64,000 nucleotides of DNA from Flavobacteriaceae bacterium (lineage in GTDB: Bacteria > Bacteroidota > Bacteroidia > Flavobacteriales > Flavobacteriaceae): the NCBI GenBank assembly GCA_009886625.1, contig QXZA01000005.1, positions 44,345 to 108,344 of the forward strand, given 5' to 3'. Position 1 is the stretch's first letter. Each line of letters starts with the position of its first letter. The position numbers were made by a program, and so were the translations under genes. A model generated the notes under the pieces. It worked only from the letters and a program-made list of their open reading frames with translations, ran no database searches and had not been told where the DNA came from. Below are positions 54,597-62,325 of this stretch, piece after piece.

Positions 54597-54743
54597 TTAA
54601 TGCTTGTGCCTCAAGCTTGCAGACTTCGTCCTTGTGAAGTTGACTTTCCTTTTCTTTTTTTTTGAAGAAAAAAAGAAAACAAGAACAATAATGTTGGAAG
54701 CAATTAAGGTGATATAATTGTATAGAAGGTCTACAAATTTCAT
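54597..54743 (-). CDS. possible 48-residue membrane microprotein
   Basis: ATG 54743 to TAA 54597: MKFVDLLYNY, a hydrophobic helix (ITLIASNIIVLVFFF), then a very basic tail (SSKKKKRKVNFTRTK). The helix plus basic tail is a plausible small membrane protein, but a nine-A tract at the junction with the inverted repeat makes the frame uncertain, and no family is recognised. Confidence 0.25.
   Translation of the reverse strand: MKFVDLLYNYITLIASNIIVLVFFFSSKKKKRKVNFTRTKSASLRHKH
54650..54679. repeat. 12-bp purine/pyrimidine inverted repeat
   Basis: TTTTCTTTTTTT (54650-54661) and AAAAAAAGAAAA (54668-54679) are perfect inverted copies with a six-base loop. It could form an A/T-only hairpin or simply be low-complexity DNA; it lies inside the possible microprotein. 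Confidence 0.5.
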
Positions 54744-54882
54744 TTTATATAGGTAGTAATTGGAGGATGTTTAAATTTTTATTTTACACTTCAATTCAAT
54801 ATTCCATATTTTTTTAAATATCTGTGTTTTACATTCCTTTTACCCAAAAAAATCCCTTAGGTTTGAATAGAATTATCTTTTA

Positions 54883-55230
54883 ATGTTCCCAATAATGAAA
54901 TCTAGTTATTATCAAAGTCAAGATTTAAAAAAATTTAAAAGCATTAGTGATTGGTCTCCAGAGTTAGGAAAAAAATTCTTCGACTATTACAATAGTGTTT
55001 TTGAGGAAGGTGCTCTAACGGCAAGAGAAAAATCATTAATTGCGCTCGCAGTGGCTCATACGGTTCAATGTCCTTATTGTATCGATGCTTATACACAAGA
55101 TGGTTTGCAACGCGGGGTGGATAAGGCCGAAATGATGGAAGCTGTACATGTGGCAGGAGCCATTCGTGGAGGCGCGTCCCTAGTGCATGGAGTGCAAATG
55201 ATGGAGGTTTACAACAAACGAAGTATGTGA
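54883..55230 (+). CDS. arsenosugar biosynthesis-associated peroxidase-like protein (CMD/AhpD family, TIGR04169)
   Basis: 115 residues (or 111 from ATG 54895). Carboxymuconolactone-decarboxylase/AhpD fold with ALTAREKSLIALAVA and the redox pair Cys63-Cys66 in HTVQCPYCIDAYTQDG, and HVAGAIRGGASLVHG. The family always accompanies the rSAM ArsS-type protein; function unproven, perhaps thiol redox. Its TGA overlaps the arsS ATG. Confidence 0.9.
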   Translation: MFPIMKSSYYQSQDLKKFKSISDWSPELGKKFFDYYNSVFEEGALTAREKSLIALAVAHTVQCPYCIDAYTQDGLQRGVDKAEMMEAVHVAGAIRGGASLVHGVQMMEVYNKRSM

Positions 55231-56285
55231 TGCCTACAAAATCACTAAAGGCACAAAAGAGCATACTGGCCTCCACCCAAAAACAACTTAACCTTTTAAG
55301 TGGTGGAATTTTTGCCTCAGGGGAATTACCTACTTTTTCTGAACGTATTGCCGTTCAAGGGGAGTCCTCCTTACGTCCAAGAAAGTTAGAGATTTTACAG
55401 ATGAACATAGGTTATATGTGCAATCAGGTTTGTGCACATTGTCATGTAGATGCTGGTCCAGACCGAAAGGAAATGATGACGCGAGAAACGCTCGAAAAAT
55501 GTCTTAAAATTATTGAGACTACTTCTGTGCATACTCTAGATTTGACCGGCGGAGCTCCCGAAATGCATCTCGATTTCCGATGGTTTGTAGAACGTGCCGC
55601 TGCCTTAGGTGTGAAAGATTTTATTATTCGTTCCAATTTGACCATTATTCTCGCCAATAAAAAATACAATGATCTCCCCGAGTTTTTCAAGAGGCATTCA
55701 ATTCATGTAGTTTCTTCTTTGCCTTTTTATAAAAAAGAAAAAACAGATAGCCAACGTGGAGATGGTGTATTTCAAAAATCAATACAAGCCATACAAATGC
55801 TTAATGCAGTAGGATATGGTCAACCCAATTCGGGTTTGCTTCTGGATTTGGTATATAACCCCTCGGGAGCTTTTCTTCCCGGAGATCAACAAGCCTTGGA
55901 AAACGATTTTAAAAAAGCCCTTAAAACTAATTTTGATATCGACTTTAATCAGTTATTTACGATTACCAATATGCCCATCAGTCGGTTTTTGGATTACCTA
56001 GTCGCTTCTGAAAATTATGAGGAGTACATGTATGCATTGGTAGAAGCTTACAACCCAGAGGCACTGAATAATGTGATGTGTGTCAACACCTTGTCTGTCC
56101 GTTGGGATGGCTATTTGTATGACTGTGATTTTAATCAGATGTTGGATTTGAAAGTGGCCAATCCCGTGCAGCATTTGGATGATTTTGATGAAACCTTACT
56201 TCAAGATCGCACTATTTGTATTTCACAACATTGCTTTGGATGTACCGCAGGAGCAGGAAGTAGTTGTCAGGGAAGTGTGGTGTAA
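55230..56285 (+). CDS. arsS: ArsS: radical SAM enzyme of arsenosugar biosynthesis
   Basis: 351 residues from ATG 55230 (a GTG at 55227 is also in frame). Radical SAM Cx3Cx2C at Cys64, Cys68, Cys71 in GYMCNQVCAHCHVDAGP, LTGGAPEMH for SAM, and a Cys-rich C-terminal domain (VNTLSVRWDGYLYDCDFN, QHCFGCTAGAGSSCQG) likely holding auxiliary metal or substrate. Family function (TIGR04167): transfers the 5'-deoxyadenosyl group of SAM to dimethylarsenite, forming the C-As bond of arsenosugars. Coupled to the peroxidase-like gene by TGATG and to the UDG-like gene by TAATG. Confidence 0.92.
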   Translation: MPTKSLKAQKSILASTQKQLNLLSGGIFASGELPTFSERIAVQGESSLRPRKLEILQMNIGYMCNQVCAHCHVDAGPDRKEMMTRETLEKCLKIIETTSVHTLDLTGGAPEMHLDFRWFVERAAALGVKDFIIRSNLTIILANKKYNDLPEFFKRHSIHVVSSLPFYKKEKTDSQRGDGVFQKSIQAIQMLNAVGYGQPNSGLLLDLVYNPSGAFLPGDQQALENDFKKALKTNFDIDFNQLFTITNMPISRFLDYLVASENYEEYMYALVEAYNPEALNNVMCVNTLSVRWDGYLYDCDFNQMLDLKVANPVQHLDDFDETLLQDRTICISQHCFGCTAGAGSSCQGSVV

Positions 56286-56947
56286 TGTTTTATCATAAAC
56301 ACCCTTATCCACCCTACATACTTCCTGATACTGCACGGTTGATTGTAGGAACTTTACCACCACCTCGTTTCACTACTGGGGAGTTAAACGCCCAAGATGT
56401 GGATTTCTGCTATGGCAGTAGCAATGGTATGTTGTGGAAAATATGGGATCGTTTGTATGACCTGAACTTGGAATATGAAAATACAAAGCATGCAATTGAA
56501 CAACGCAAAGTTTTTTTGAAACAAGAAAAAATTGGGATATGCGATATTGTGGGCGCAGCTTACCGCGACAAGATCGATGCCTCTGACCAAGGTATGCAGC
56601 AGCCCGAGTTACGTAACCTTCTGGAAATACTCGAACGACATCCCCAAGTGAAGACCTTAATTTTTACCGGGGGCAATAGCAAGAATGGCCCGGAATATTT
56701 TTTACGTAAACTCTTGAAAAAAGCGAAAATTCCCTTGGAGTGCATAGACAATCAGGTGCCTCGTAAGCATCAATTTGTATGTGCCGGCCGAGCCATAACA
56801 ACCCATAGCCTTACCGCTCCCTCAGGAACCGCCAACCGAGCTATTGGGAGTATGCCCGCCTATAAAGAAGCCAAAGTCCAGGATCCCCATTATACCACCT
56901 TTGATTTTAGGGTGGAACAGTATGGGGGGGTGTTTCGTGAGATTTGA
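56285..56947 (+). CDS. uracil-DNA glycosylase-family protein
   Basis: 220 residues from ATG 56285 (MFYHKHPYPPYI). LIVGTLPPPRFTTGEL and CYGSSNGMLWKIWDRL resemble the VGxxP...Y/F catalytic region of the UDG superfamily; KTLIFTGGNSKNG and TAPSGTANRAIG near the C-terminus fit the second active-site loop. It would excise uracil or a mismatched base, but activity is unproven. Start overlaps the arsS stop (TAATG), so it is co-translated with the arsenosugar genes. Functional link is not obvious. Confidence 0.75.
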   Translation: MFYHKHPYPPYILPDTARLIVGTLPPPRFTTGELNAQDVDFCYGSSNGMLWKIWDRLYDLNLEYENTKHAIEQRKVFLKQEKIGICDIVGAAYRDKIDASDQGMQQPELRNLLEILERHPQVKTLIFTGGNSKNGPEYFLRKLLKKAKIPLECIDNQVPRKHQFVCAGRAITTHSLTAPSGTANRAIGSMPAYKEAKVQDPHYTTFDFRVEQYGGVFREI

Positions 56948-56978
56948 TTACTTAAATTTAAACTTTTTTGAGATAGGT

Positions 56979-57008
56979 ACGTGCGGTAATGCACGCGTTA
57001 CAAACGCG
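56979..57008. repeat. GC-rich palindromic patch between UDG-like gene and trpA
   Basis: CGTGC-ggtaat-GCACG (56980-56995) overlaps CGCG-ttacaaa-CGCG (56994-57008) in an otherwise AT-rich stretch. It stands out in base composition and may be a REP-like element or a terminator for the convergent genes; I have not identified the family. Confidence 0.4.
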
Positions 57009-57022
57009 CGCCAGGGATTGGT

Positions 57023-57793
57023 TTAGACTCTAATGGAGCGCACAAAGGCATCGATCTGGTCCACACCCTTTTCCTCCAAAAACTTAATGAAGGCAGACCC
57101 AATGATGGCACCACGGGAATGCAAACTAGCCGCTTTATAGGTTTCGGCATTGCTGATCCCAAAACCAACCACGATGGGGGTGTTGAGGTTCATTTGGGCA
57201 ATGCGCTGGAAATAGTCGGTTTGGGTGTTGCCAAAAGTACTTTGTGCTCCGGTCACCGCTGCGCTCGACACCATATAGATAAAGCCGTTCGAAACCTCGT
57301 CAATATAGCGAATGCGTTCCTCGGGAGTTTGGGGGGTGATGAGGAACATATTGTATAAACCGTGCCGATCAAAGAGTGCTTTGTATTGCTCGTGATAAAC
57401 ATCTACGGGGAGATCGGGGATGATGAGTCCGTCGATACCCACAGATGCACAGCGGGCTAGAAATTTTTCAATACCAAATTGCATCATGGGGTTAAAATAG
57501 CCCATAAGCACCAAGGGAATGCTGATGAGTTCCCGTATGCCTTCCAATTGGGTAAATAACTTTTCGGTTGTTATTCCATTGCGGAGGGCTTGGGTAGAAC
57601 TTTCTTGTATGGTGGGTCCGTCTGCCAATGGGTCGGAAAAAGGCAAGCCAATTTCGACCATATCTACTCCAGCGGCTTCCAGCTTTTTTAGAATAGGCAC
57701 CGTGTCTTCTAGGTTAGGAAAACCTGCAGAAAAGTAAATGGACAATAGTTTTTTGTCTTCATTGAATTTTTGATCGATTCTATTTTGTTTCAT
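57023..57793 (-). CDS. trpA: tryptophan synthase alpha subunit
   Basis: 256 residues from ATG 57793 (MKQNRIDQKF). The frame continues upstream to an ATG at 57847, but that extension (containing HRHSALDAES) is translated repeat DNA, not TrpA. Catalytic Glu and Asp lie in DMVEIGLPFSDPLADGP; GYFNPMMQFG and GFGISNAET are typical. Releases indole from indole-3-glycerol phosphate for TrpB. Separated from trpB by 402 bases with a dead GIY-YIG gene and palindromes, so its translation is no longer coupled to trpB. Confidence 0.95.
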   Translation of the reverse strand: MKQNRIDQKFNEDKKLLSIYFSAGFPNLEDTVPILKKLEAAGVDMVEIGLPFSDPLADGPTIQESSTQALRNGITTEKLFTQLEGIRELISIPLVLMGYFNPMMQFGIEKFLARCASVGIDGLIIPDLPVDVYHEQYKALFDRHGLYNMFLITPQTPEERIRYIDEVSNGFIYMVSSAAVTGAQSTFGNTQTDYFQRIAQMNLNTPIVVGFGISNAETYKAASLHSRGAIIGSAFIKFLEEKGVDQIDAFVRSIRV

Positions 57794-57813
57794 TTTTTGT
57801 TTTTTTTGTTTGG

Positions 57814-57887
57814 ACTCCGCATCAAGTGCGGAGTGACGATGGGTCATTCCTGCGAAATCACTTGGTCATTCCTGCGGAAGCAGGAAT
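57814..57887. repeat. palindromic repeats between trpA and the GIY-YIG remnant
   Basis: ACTCCGCA-tcaag-TGCGGAGT (57814-57834) and ATTCCTGC-ggaa-GCAGGAAT (57868-57887) form hairpins; GGTCATTCCTGCG is directly repeated at 57842-57854 and 57864-57876. Such TTCCTGC/GCAGGAA hairpins are widespread dispersed repeats in bacteria; copy number in this genome is unknown. Confidence 0.65.
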
Positions 57888-58177
57888 CAATACCACCCCT
57901 CAGACAAGTATTTCCAATGTGGATTCATGGCCTCAATCAATTCTATTTTCCACTGTCGTTTCTATTTTTTTATTCGTTTCTCTCTTGTGATGGCATCCAT
58001 CGGGTTTTTGAAAATTTCAAATTAGACCATTATATACAAGCCATAACGCTTCGAAAAACCCTCATTAATTTTATTCTTGTGCTCCCAAATACGTCGCATT
58101 AGATTGTTGGTCATTCCTGTATACAATGTTCCTTATGGTCTGTTGGTAAGCAAATACACATAAAACTGACTGTCCAT
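57887..58177 (-). pseudogene. GIY-YIG endonuclease (YhbQ/UPF0213-like) with three in-frame stops
   Basis: One continuous frame from ATG 58177 reads MDSQFYVYLLTNRP-stop-GTLYTGMTNNLMRRIWEHK, KRYGLYIMV-stop-FEIFKNPMDAITREK, RIKK-stop-KRQWKIELIEAM, NPHWKYLSEGWY. The GIY half (YVYLL), YIG half (LYTGMT) and the conserved Glu (TREKRIKK) remain. Stops are TAA 58135-58133, TAA 58024-58022 and TAG 57964-57962, the first two where Tyr and the last where Trp is usual. No frameshift, so decay seems recent. Eighteen bases downstream of trpB, flanked by palindromes. Confidence 0.85.
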
Positions 58178-58195
58178 CAGAAGAATTTTCTTTTC

Positions 58196-59377
58196 TTACA
58201 ATTTAAAATAATCAATATAGGTATCCAGGTCTTTGTCACCACGCCCGGAACAGTTAAACACAATAATTTCTTCTGGCCCAAATTTACGCACATCGAGTGC
58301 TGCAAAGGCATGAGCCGTTTCTATGGCAGGAATAATCCCTTCCATTTGAGAGAGGGTAAGTCCCCAGTCCATCGCTTCTTGATCGGGAATGGAAATAAAT
58401 TCTGCACGCTTGCTTCTAAACAAATGTGCATGCATGGGACCAACACCAGGATAATCCAACCCAGCAGAGATGGAATAGGGTTCAGTGATTTGTCCGTCGG
58501 GAGTTTGCATCAAAAGGGTTTTACTCCCGTGGATGATGCCTTCTTTCCCAAGGGCAGAAGTAGCTGCACTCTCGCCAGAATCGATGCCCTTTCCGGCTGC
58601 TTCTACGGCGATAATATTGACACGATCATCGTTGAGGTAGTGGTAGTAAAGTCCAGCGGCATTACTTCCTCCCCCCACACAGGCAATCACATGGTCAGGG
58701 TAGTCGCGACCTTCCAGTTCTTGGAGTTGCCATTTGGTTTCTTCACTAATGACCGATTGAAAACGTGCCACCATATCGGGATAGGGATGCGGTCCAACCA
58801 CCGAACCAATGATGTAGTGGGTGTCTACCGGATTGTTGATCCAATCGCGGATGGCTTCGTTGGTGGCATCTTTAAGAGTTTTACTCCCCGACTGTGCCGG
58901 ATGAACCGTTGCGCCTAACATTTTCATTCGTGCTACATTGGGTGCCTGACGTTTGATGTCCAGTTCTCCCATGTACACAATACACTCAATTCCCATCAAG
59001 GCACAAACCGTGGCCGTGGCTACACCGTGTTGTCCTGCACCTGTTTCGGCGATGATGCGATTTTTTCCTAGGCGCTTGGCCAAAATAATTTGTCCAATGG
59101 TATTGTTGACCTTATGCGCTCCGGTATGACATAAATCTTCCCGTTTGAGGTAAATCTTGGTATTGTATTTTTCAGACAGTCGCTTGGCAAAGTAAAGCGG
59201 TGTTGGACGACCCACATAGTCTTTCAGCAAGGCGTCAAATTCTTTTTTAAAGTCTGGATCGGCTGAAATTTTCAAATAATTTTCGCGAAGTTCGGCTACA
59301 TTAGGATAGAGCATTTCGGGGATAAAAGCACCGCCAAAGTCTCCGTAATATCCTTTTTCATCTACATTATAGTTCAT
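58196..59377 (-). CDS. trpB: tryptophan synthase beta subunit
   Basis: 393 residues, PLP enzyme joining indole and serine. The PLP lysine is in [14 protein letters not shown], catalytic Glu in AETGAGQHG, phosphate loop in [10 protein letters not shown] and [11 protein letters not shown] near the C-terminus. The start overlaps trpF by 11 bases. Downstream lies the inserted GIY-YIG remnant rather than trpA directly. Confidence 0.97.
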   Translation of the reverse strand: MNYNVDEKGYYGDFGGAFIPEMLYPNVAELRENYLKISADPDFKKEFDALLKDYVGRPTPLYFAKRLSEKYNTKIYLKREDLCHTGAHKVNNTIGQIILAKRLGKNRIIAETGAGQHGVATATVCALMGIECIVYMGELDIKRQAPNVARMKMLGATVHPAQSGSKTLKDATNEAIRDWINNPVDTHYIIGSVVGPHPYPDMVARFQSVISEETKWQLQELEGRDYPDHVIACVGGGSNAAGLYYHYLNDDRVNIIAVEAAGKGIDSGESAATSALGKEGIIHGSKTLLMQTPDGQITEPYSISAGLDYPGVGPMHAHLFRSKRAEFISIPDQEAMDWGLTLSQMEGIIPAIETAHAFAALDVRKFGPEEIIVFNCSGRGDKDLDTYIDYFKL

Positions 59378-59984
59378 ACAATTCGTTTTTAAATTGTGTT
59401 AGTGCATTAATATTTTTAAGTGCTGGAGCGAGTTCAAATTTACTATTTACATCAATAGCATGGAGGGGTAAATCGGTATTTAATAAAGCTTTAATTTGTG
59501 GGGTGTGCTCTAAGCCAATTCCTCCGCTGAGGAAAAAAGGTTTTTGGGAAGGATAGTTAGTCAAAAGACTCCAATCAAATCCATAGCCATTGCCCCCGGG
59601 AAGTTCCCCTTTGGTATCGAAGAGGAAGAAATCACTGCTGGTTTCATAAGGGTCCAACTGACTGAAATCAAAGCTGTCTTTAATCGAAAAGGCCTTGATG
59701 ACTTCCACGCCAAGGTCTTGGACAAGGGCGCAATATTGAGGTGTTTCTTCTCCGTGTAATTGCACGGCTTGTAGGTTGTGTTGCAGCACCATGGATTGAA
59801 TATAATCGACCGAGGCATCCACAAAAACCCCTGTTTTTTTAATTGCAGAGGGAAGTTCAGGAGTGGTTGTTTCTACATACCGACTCGATGGTGCCCAAAA
59901 AATAAAGCCCATATAGTCGGGTGTTAAAGCTGAAAGTGCTTTAATGTTCAAGGGCTCTCGCATGCCACATACTTTTAGTTTCAT
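59367..59984 (-). CDS. trpF: phosphoribosylanthranilate isomerase
   Basis: 205 residues, TIM barrel: [14 protein letters not shown] with catalytic Cys, [36 protein letters not shown] with catalytic Asp, and FLSGGIG. Third step of tryptophan synthesis from anthranilate. Overlaps trpC by 4 bases and trpB by 11. Confidence 0.96.
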   Translation of the reverse strand: MKLKVCGMREPLNIKALSALTPDYMGFIFWAPSSRYVETTTPELPSAIKKTGVFVDASVDYIQSMVLQHNLQAVQLHGEETPQYCALVQDLGVEVIKAFSIKDSFDFSQLDPYETSSDFFLFDTKGELPGGNGYGFDWSLLTNYPSQKPFFLSGGIGLEHTPQIKALLNTDLPLHAIDVNSKFELAPALKNINALTQFKNELYEL

Positions 59985-60766
59985 GCCTCCAGTTGTTTAA
60001 TAAAATCACCAGCGGCTTGTCCGGGACCGTCTGTTTTCATGAAATTTTCTCCAACTAGGAAACCTTGATACCCATATGTTTTTAAGTCATGGATAGCGGA
60101 GACTTTACTGATGCCACTTTCGGATACTTTGACAAATTCGTTGGGTATTTTTTCGGCCAGTGTGCGACTGGTATTCAAAGAGACCTCAAAGGTTTTAAGG
60201 TTGCGGTTGTTCACTCCCAGCATGTCCAAACTGGGCATGATGGATTTTTCCAATTCTTCCAAATTATGTACTTCCAGTAAAACATCCAATCCAAGGCCTT
60301 TTGCTACTTCAGAAAGCTGCTTGATTTCTTTTCGAGTCAATACCGAAGCAATCAATAAGATGACATCCGCACCGTGTGCTTTTGCTTCGATCAATTGGTA
60401 TTCGTCGACGATGAATTCCTTCCGTAACAAAGGAAAATTTGTTACTGCACGAGCAAGGGTAAGATCGTCTAATGAACCCCCGAAATATTTACCATCTGTC
60501 AAGACAGACATTCCACATACACCCGCTTCTTCATAGCCTTGAGCAACCTCACTCACCGAGAGTGAGCTGTTGATATTTTGCTTAGAAGGAGACCTACGTT
60601 TGTGCTCGGCAATGATGCCCGAACTACTTGCTTTTAATTTTTCCGCAAGGGAATTGGCTGCTCTTCCAAAAAGGGGAGATGCTTCCCAGTAGTTGGTTGT
60701 AAATAGTTGCTTGCGTTGTGCTACTTCTATTTTTTTATCGGCTACGATTCGATCTAAGATGGTCAT
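59981..60766 (-). CDS. trpC: indole-3-glycerol-phosphate synthase
   Basis: 261 residues, TIM barrel: AEHKRRSPSKQNI near residue 54, VLTDGKYFGGSLDDL, FIVDEYQLIEAKAHGAD, GVNNRNLKTFEV and SESGISKVS. Closes the indole ring. Overlaps trpD and trpF by 4 bases each; this translational overlap chain runs through trpD-C-F-B. Confidence 0.96.
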   Translation of the reverse strand: MTILDRIVADKKIEVAQRKQLFTTNYWEASPLFGRAANSLAEKLKASSSGIIAEHKRRSPSKQNINSSLSVSEVAQGYEEAGVCGMSVLTDGKYFGGSLDDLTLARAVTNFPLLRKEFIVDEYQLIEAKAHGADVILLIASVLTRKEIKQLSEVAKGLGLDVLLEVHNLEELEKSIMPSLDMLGVNNRNLKTFEVSLNTSRTLAEKIPNEFVKVSESGISKVSAIHDLKTYGYQGFLVGENFMKTDGPGQAAGDFIKQLEA

Positions 60767-61758
60767 GCTTTGTTTATGTTTTGTAAGCTCGATAAAGCCG
60801 TTAATGCTTTCCCAGATTGAAGGGATTCTTTTGCTTTTTCAAAGCCTTCAATTGGGGATAGATTTAATGCTGTAGAAATGGCCATTCCGGCATTGGCGCA
60901 AACGACATTGGTTTGGGCTTCAGTTCCTTTATTTTGAATGACGTTCATGAATATTTTTGCAGAAGATTCTACGGTGTCTCCTCCGGTAATTTGTTCCGCT
61001 TTGAGTGGGAGAACACCAAAATCTTGCGGATTTAATATCCGTTCGCTGGTTTTACTAAAAGCCTTTGTAGGGCCAGTTAGCGAAATTTCGTCATAGCCAT
61101 CTAAAGCATAAAGAATGGTAAAGTTTGTGTCTGTCTTTTGAAAAAGATAGTGATATAAACGCGCTAATTCGAGGTTAAATACTCCAGTCAACTGATTCTT
61201 TGGGAAGACAGGATTGACTAGTGGGCCTAGCATATTGAAGAAGGTTTTAACCCCTAGATCTCGTCTTACCGGTGCCACGTTTTTCATGGCAGGATGAAAG
61301 AGGGGAGCGTGCAAGACACAAATGCCTGCCTGATCCACACAGCGTTTTAAGAAATCGGCATTATTGGAGAATTTCACACCTAAAGCCTCTAGTACATTGC
61401 TGGAACCACAACCCGAGGAAACGCCATAATTTCCATGCTTGGTCACCTTTACTCCTGCACCAGCCGTAATAAAAGAAGAGAGCGTTGAAATATTAAAAGT
61501 ATCTTTTCCGTCGCCTCCAGTACCGCATAAATCAATGGTATCAAATTCACTTAAATCGATAGCGATACAAAGTTCTAGGAGGGCTTCTCTGAAACCTTGG
61601 AGCTCTTCTAAGCTAATGCTTCGCATCATGAATACAGTGAGGAAAGAAGCGATTTGAACGGGGTTGTATTTACCATCTGCAATGTTGATGATCATTTGCC
61701 GCGCCTCTTCTTTGATGAGTTGTTCGTGTTGAATGAGTCGGTTGAGCGTTGTTTTCAT
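60763..61758 (-). CDS. trpD: anthranilate phosphoribosyltransferase
   Basis: 331 residues: LCGTGGDGKDTFNIST PRPP loop near residue 80, KHGNYGVSSGCGSSNVLEAL, HPAMKNVAPVRRDLG and GPLVNPVFP. Transfers phosphoribose to anthranilate. Two bases after trpG; separate from the glutamine amidotransferase, not fused. Confidence 0.96.
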   Translation of the reverse strand: MKTTLNRLIQHEQLIKEEARQMIINIADGKYNPVQIASFLTVFMMRSISLEELQGFREALLELCIAIDLSEFDTIDLCGTGGDGKDTFNISTLSSFITAGAGVKVTKHGNYGVSSGCGSSNVLEALGVKFSNNADFLKRCVDQAGICVLHAPLFHPAMKNVAPVRRDLGVKTFFNMLGPLVNPVFPKNQLTGVFNLELARLYHYLFQKTDTNFTILYALDGYDEISLTGPTKAFSKTSERILNPQDFGVLPLKAEQITGGDTVESSAKIFMNVIQNKGTEAQTNVVCANAGMAISTALNLSPIEGFEKAKESLQSGKALTALSSLQNINKA

Positions 61759-61760
61759 AT

Positions 61761-62324
61761 TTAGCTGTTGATCCAGTTATCTAATATTTTTTTCCCATTG
61801 GGTGTCAATACAGACTCAGGGTGGTATTGCACCGCTCTAACATCATAGGTTTTGTGACGTAAGGACATTAGCTGCCCTTCTTTATCAAAAGAAGTAGCGA
61901 TGAGTTCTTCGGGCAGTGGTGTTTCGACTACCCATGAGTGGTAGCGTCCAATGTCAAATGTTTTGGGTAGATCCTTGAAAAGAAGATCCTCTTCGGTAAC
62001 GATTACCGGAGTCGCAATTCCATGATAAACCTTGTCTAAGTTAATTAGTTTTGCGCCAAAAACTACGCCGATGGCCTGTTGCCCTAAGCAGATACCGAGT
62101 ATTTTTTTGGTCGGAGCATAGCGTTCAATGGCTGCTTTTAATAGTCCAGATTCATCTGGAATACCTGGGCCTGGAGAAAGTAGGATTAAGCTGTAATCTT
62201 CCAATTCGTCCAATTCAAACTGGTCGTTGCGTTTTACGATCACTTCGCAACCCAATTCCTCGAGATAGTGCACAAGGTTATAAGTGAACGAATCGTAATT
62301 ATCAATAACAAATACTTTTTTCAT
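61761..62324 (-). CDS. trpG: anthranilate synthase component II (glutamine amidotransferase)
   Basis: 187 residues, class I amidotransferase: nucleophile Cys in LGICLGQQAIG near residue 80, oxyanion loop SPGPGIPDESG, and catalytic His-Glu in QYHPESVLTPNG near 168. Supplies ammonia to TrpE; may also serve p-aminobenzoate synthesis if no pabA exists. One base after trpE. Confidence 0.96.
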   Translation of the reverse strand: MKKVFVIDNYDSFTYNLVHYLEELGCEVIVKRNDQFELDELEDYSLILLSPGPGIPDESGLLKAAIERYAPTKKILGICLGQQAIGVVFGAKLINLDKVYHGIATPVIVTEEDLLFKDLPKTFDIGRYHSWVVETPLPEELIATSFDKEGQLMSLRHKTYDVRAVQYHPESVLTPNGKKILDNWINS

Positions 62325-62325
62325 A

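Larger units (their letters stand above)
54438..54882. other. 445-base divergent intergenic region of the arsenosugar locus
   Basis: AT-rich spacer between two divergent arms, so it should hold both promoters and any arsenic-responsive operator, though I see no convincing TTG/TAnnTTTG pair. It contains a possible 48-codon minus-strand ORF (54597-54743) and a 12-bp inverted repeat (54650-54679). No tRNA-like structure and no ArsR gene. Confidence 0.5.

Noticed and set aside
57794..57847. N-terminal extension of trpA from ATG 57847
   Set aside because: The extra residues are translated palindromic repeat DNA; ATG 57793 matches the TrpA family start.
58310..58918. 202-codon plus-strand ORF inside trpB
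   Set aside because: Antisense shadow of a highly conserved gene; no family features and no promoter or start context.
60111..60536. 141-codon plus-strand ORF inside trpC
   Set aside because: Antisense shadow produced by codon bias of trpC.
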